Of a stretch of DNA of 16,476 nucleotides, positions 15,712 to 16,476 are shown piece by piece (position 1 is the stretch's first letter; every line of letters begins with the position of its first letter). The notes below the pieces were generated by a model. It made no database searches. It worked only from the letters and a program-made list of their open reading frames with translations, and was not told the DNA's origin. The DNA is from SZUA-287 sp036397975 (lineage in GTDB: Bacteria > Bacteroidota > Ignavibacteria > UBA10030 > UBA6906), in assembly GCA_036397975.1 (NCBI GenBank), contig DASWHW010000202.1, positions 1 to 16,476 on the forward strand, read 5' to 3'. The position numbers and the translations under genes are program-made.

Positions 15712-16476
15712 ATGAGAATTGGATTCTTTGCCCTGTTTGCACTATTTCCTTGCCTGATCTTTGCTCAGAGTTCACGTTTGGTCCTGGAAGAAAATGAACC
15801 GCTTCCTTTAAAATCACTGAACACCACTCCTCTTGTCGAGCTGCGGGCAGTCTACCAGGACATGCACACCCGGATCCCGGCTCCATCGATTAATCCAAAC
15901 AGCCCGCAATCCGCGACATTCATTGTTCAATATAATGGTTTTAGTGCACCGGCTCAGGCTGCGTTTCAGTTTGCCGTGGATATCTGGTCCCAGTTGGTTG
16001 TTTCGTCCGTTCCTATTCGTGTCAAAGCAAACTGGGTGCCGCTGGGTCCGGGAGTGCTAGGGTCCGCGGGCGCAAATGGATTGGTGCGTGATTTCGCTGG
16101 AGCGCCCCAACCGGGGACGTGGTATCCCATGGGGCTGGCGGAGAAGCTTGCAGGTGGTGCTATCAATCATCCCGATAGCGCTGACATCAATGCGAACTTC
16201 AGCAGTGCTTTTTCAAATTGGTATTTTGGAACGGACGGGAATCCCGGGTCAGGTCAATTTGATTTTGTTTCCGTTGTTCTTCATGAGCTCGGACATGGTC
16301 TCGGATTCTTCGGGTCGATGACCGTTTCGAGTGGACAGGGAAGTTGGGGACTTGGATCAGGCTTTCCATTCATTTATGACAGGTTCGCCCAGAACGGATC
16401 CGGCCAATCGTTGCTGAACACAAGTCTTTTTCCCAATCCGTCTGTTGCGCTTGGAAACCAACTTCAGGGTGGGAAC
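15712..16476 (+). CDS. Secreted zinc metalloprotease-like protein, 3'-truncated by the window edge
   Basis: 255 residues are visible with no stop before the window ends. GGAG (15703-15706) lies 5 nt before ATG 15712. The N-terminus MRIGFFALFALFPCLIFAQ is a clear signal peptide (cleavage near residue 18). At 191-199 is HELGHGLGF, an HExxH zinc motif with His191, Glu192 and His195; the metzincin third ligand position (201) is Gly, so the third ligand must lie elsewhere if the metal site is complete. The following WGLGSGFPFIYDRF segment is characteristic of a set of secreted HELGHGLGF proteins in the FCB group, but I cannot name the peptidase family. A T9SS tail may exist beyond the edge. It is 96 nt after malG; a poor Bacteroidetes-like promoter match (GTTG at 15632-15635, 20 nt, TATCCTTG at 15656-15663) lies in the gap. 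It may or may not belong to the starch operon. Confidence 0.75.
   Translation, partial: MRIGFFALFALFPCLIFAQSSRLVLEENEPLPLKSLNTTPLVELRAVYQDMHTRIPAPSINPNSPQSATFIVQYNGFSAPAQAAFQFAVDIWSQLVVSSVPIRVKANWVPLGPGVLGSAGANGLVRDFAGAPQPGTWYPMGLAEKLAGGAINHPDSADINANFSSAFSNWYFGTDGNPGSGQFDFVSVVLHELGHGLGFFGSMTVSSGQGSWGLGSGFPFIYDRFAQNGSGQSLLNTSLFPNPSVALGNQLQGGN

Noticed and set aside
1..16476. CRISPR arrays, tRNA or rRNA genes, insertion sequences, phage or defence genes
   Set aside because: No regularly spaced repeats, RNA-gene-like sequence, transposase or integrase motifs were seen on either strand.

Overview
The window looks like a chromosomal segment of a diderm bacterium of the Fibrobacteres-Chlorobi-Bacteroidetes (FCB) group, possibly Ignavibacteria-like. 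The main reason is the C-terminal type IX secretion (T9SS) sorting domain on the first amylase (QNYPNPFNPAT at residues 838-848 and a final KKMVLMK). Placement below the FCB level is inference; no rRNA or ribosomal protein is present to test it. No tRNA, rRNA, CRISPR array, insertion sequence or phage gene was seen.

Left part (1-3013): the 3' portion of an aspartate kinase gene, a complete type I citrate synthase ending at a strong intrinsic terminator, and a small single-domain response regulator ending at a second hairpin terminator. Next, on the minus strand (3014-5032), is a membrane-anchored SGNH/GDSL-like protein with tetratricopeptide repeats (TPRs). It converges on the response regulator and diverges from the operon that follows.

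Central and right part (5257-15615): six genes on the plus strand, with gaps of 14 nt or less, form an apparent starch/maltodextrin operon. In order they are: a secreted multidomain GH13 alpha-amylase with a T9SS tail; a secreted GH57 amylase/amylopullulanase-like enzyme with a CBM48-like domain in front and a CBM20-like domain behind; a GH13/GlgE-like protein without a signal peptide whose conserved motifs are altered; and a MalE-type lipoprotein with MalF- and MalG-type permeases. The inferred logic is that the two exported enzymes cut starch or glycogen outside the cytoplasm, the MalEFG importer brings maltodextrins through the inner membrane, and the cytoplasmic GH13-like protein handles, binds or senses the imported glucan. 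No MalK ATPase, SusC/SusD pair or regulator is present in the window.

Right edge (15712-16476): the start of a secreted zinc metalloprotease-like protein (HELGH motif), cut by the window end.

The most unusual item is the third gene of the operon (10686-12626). It keeps the GH13 nucleophile Asp and acid/base Glu but lacks the normally invariant Arg of region II and has Asn in place of the region IV Asp. No wholly unknown multi-gene system was recognised.
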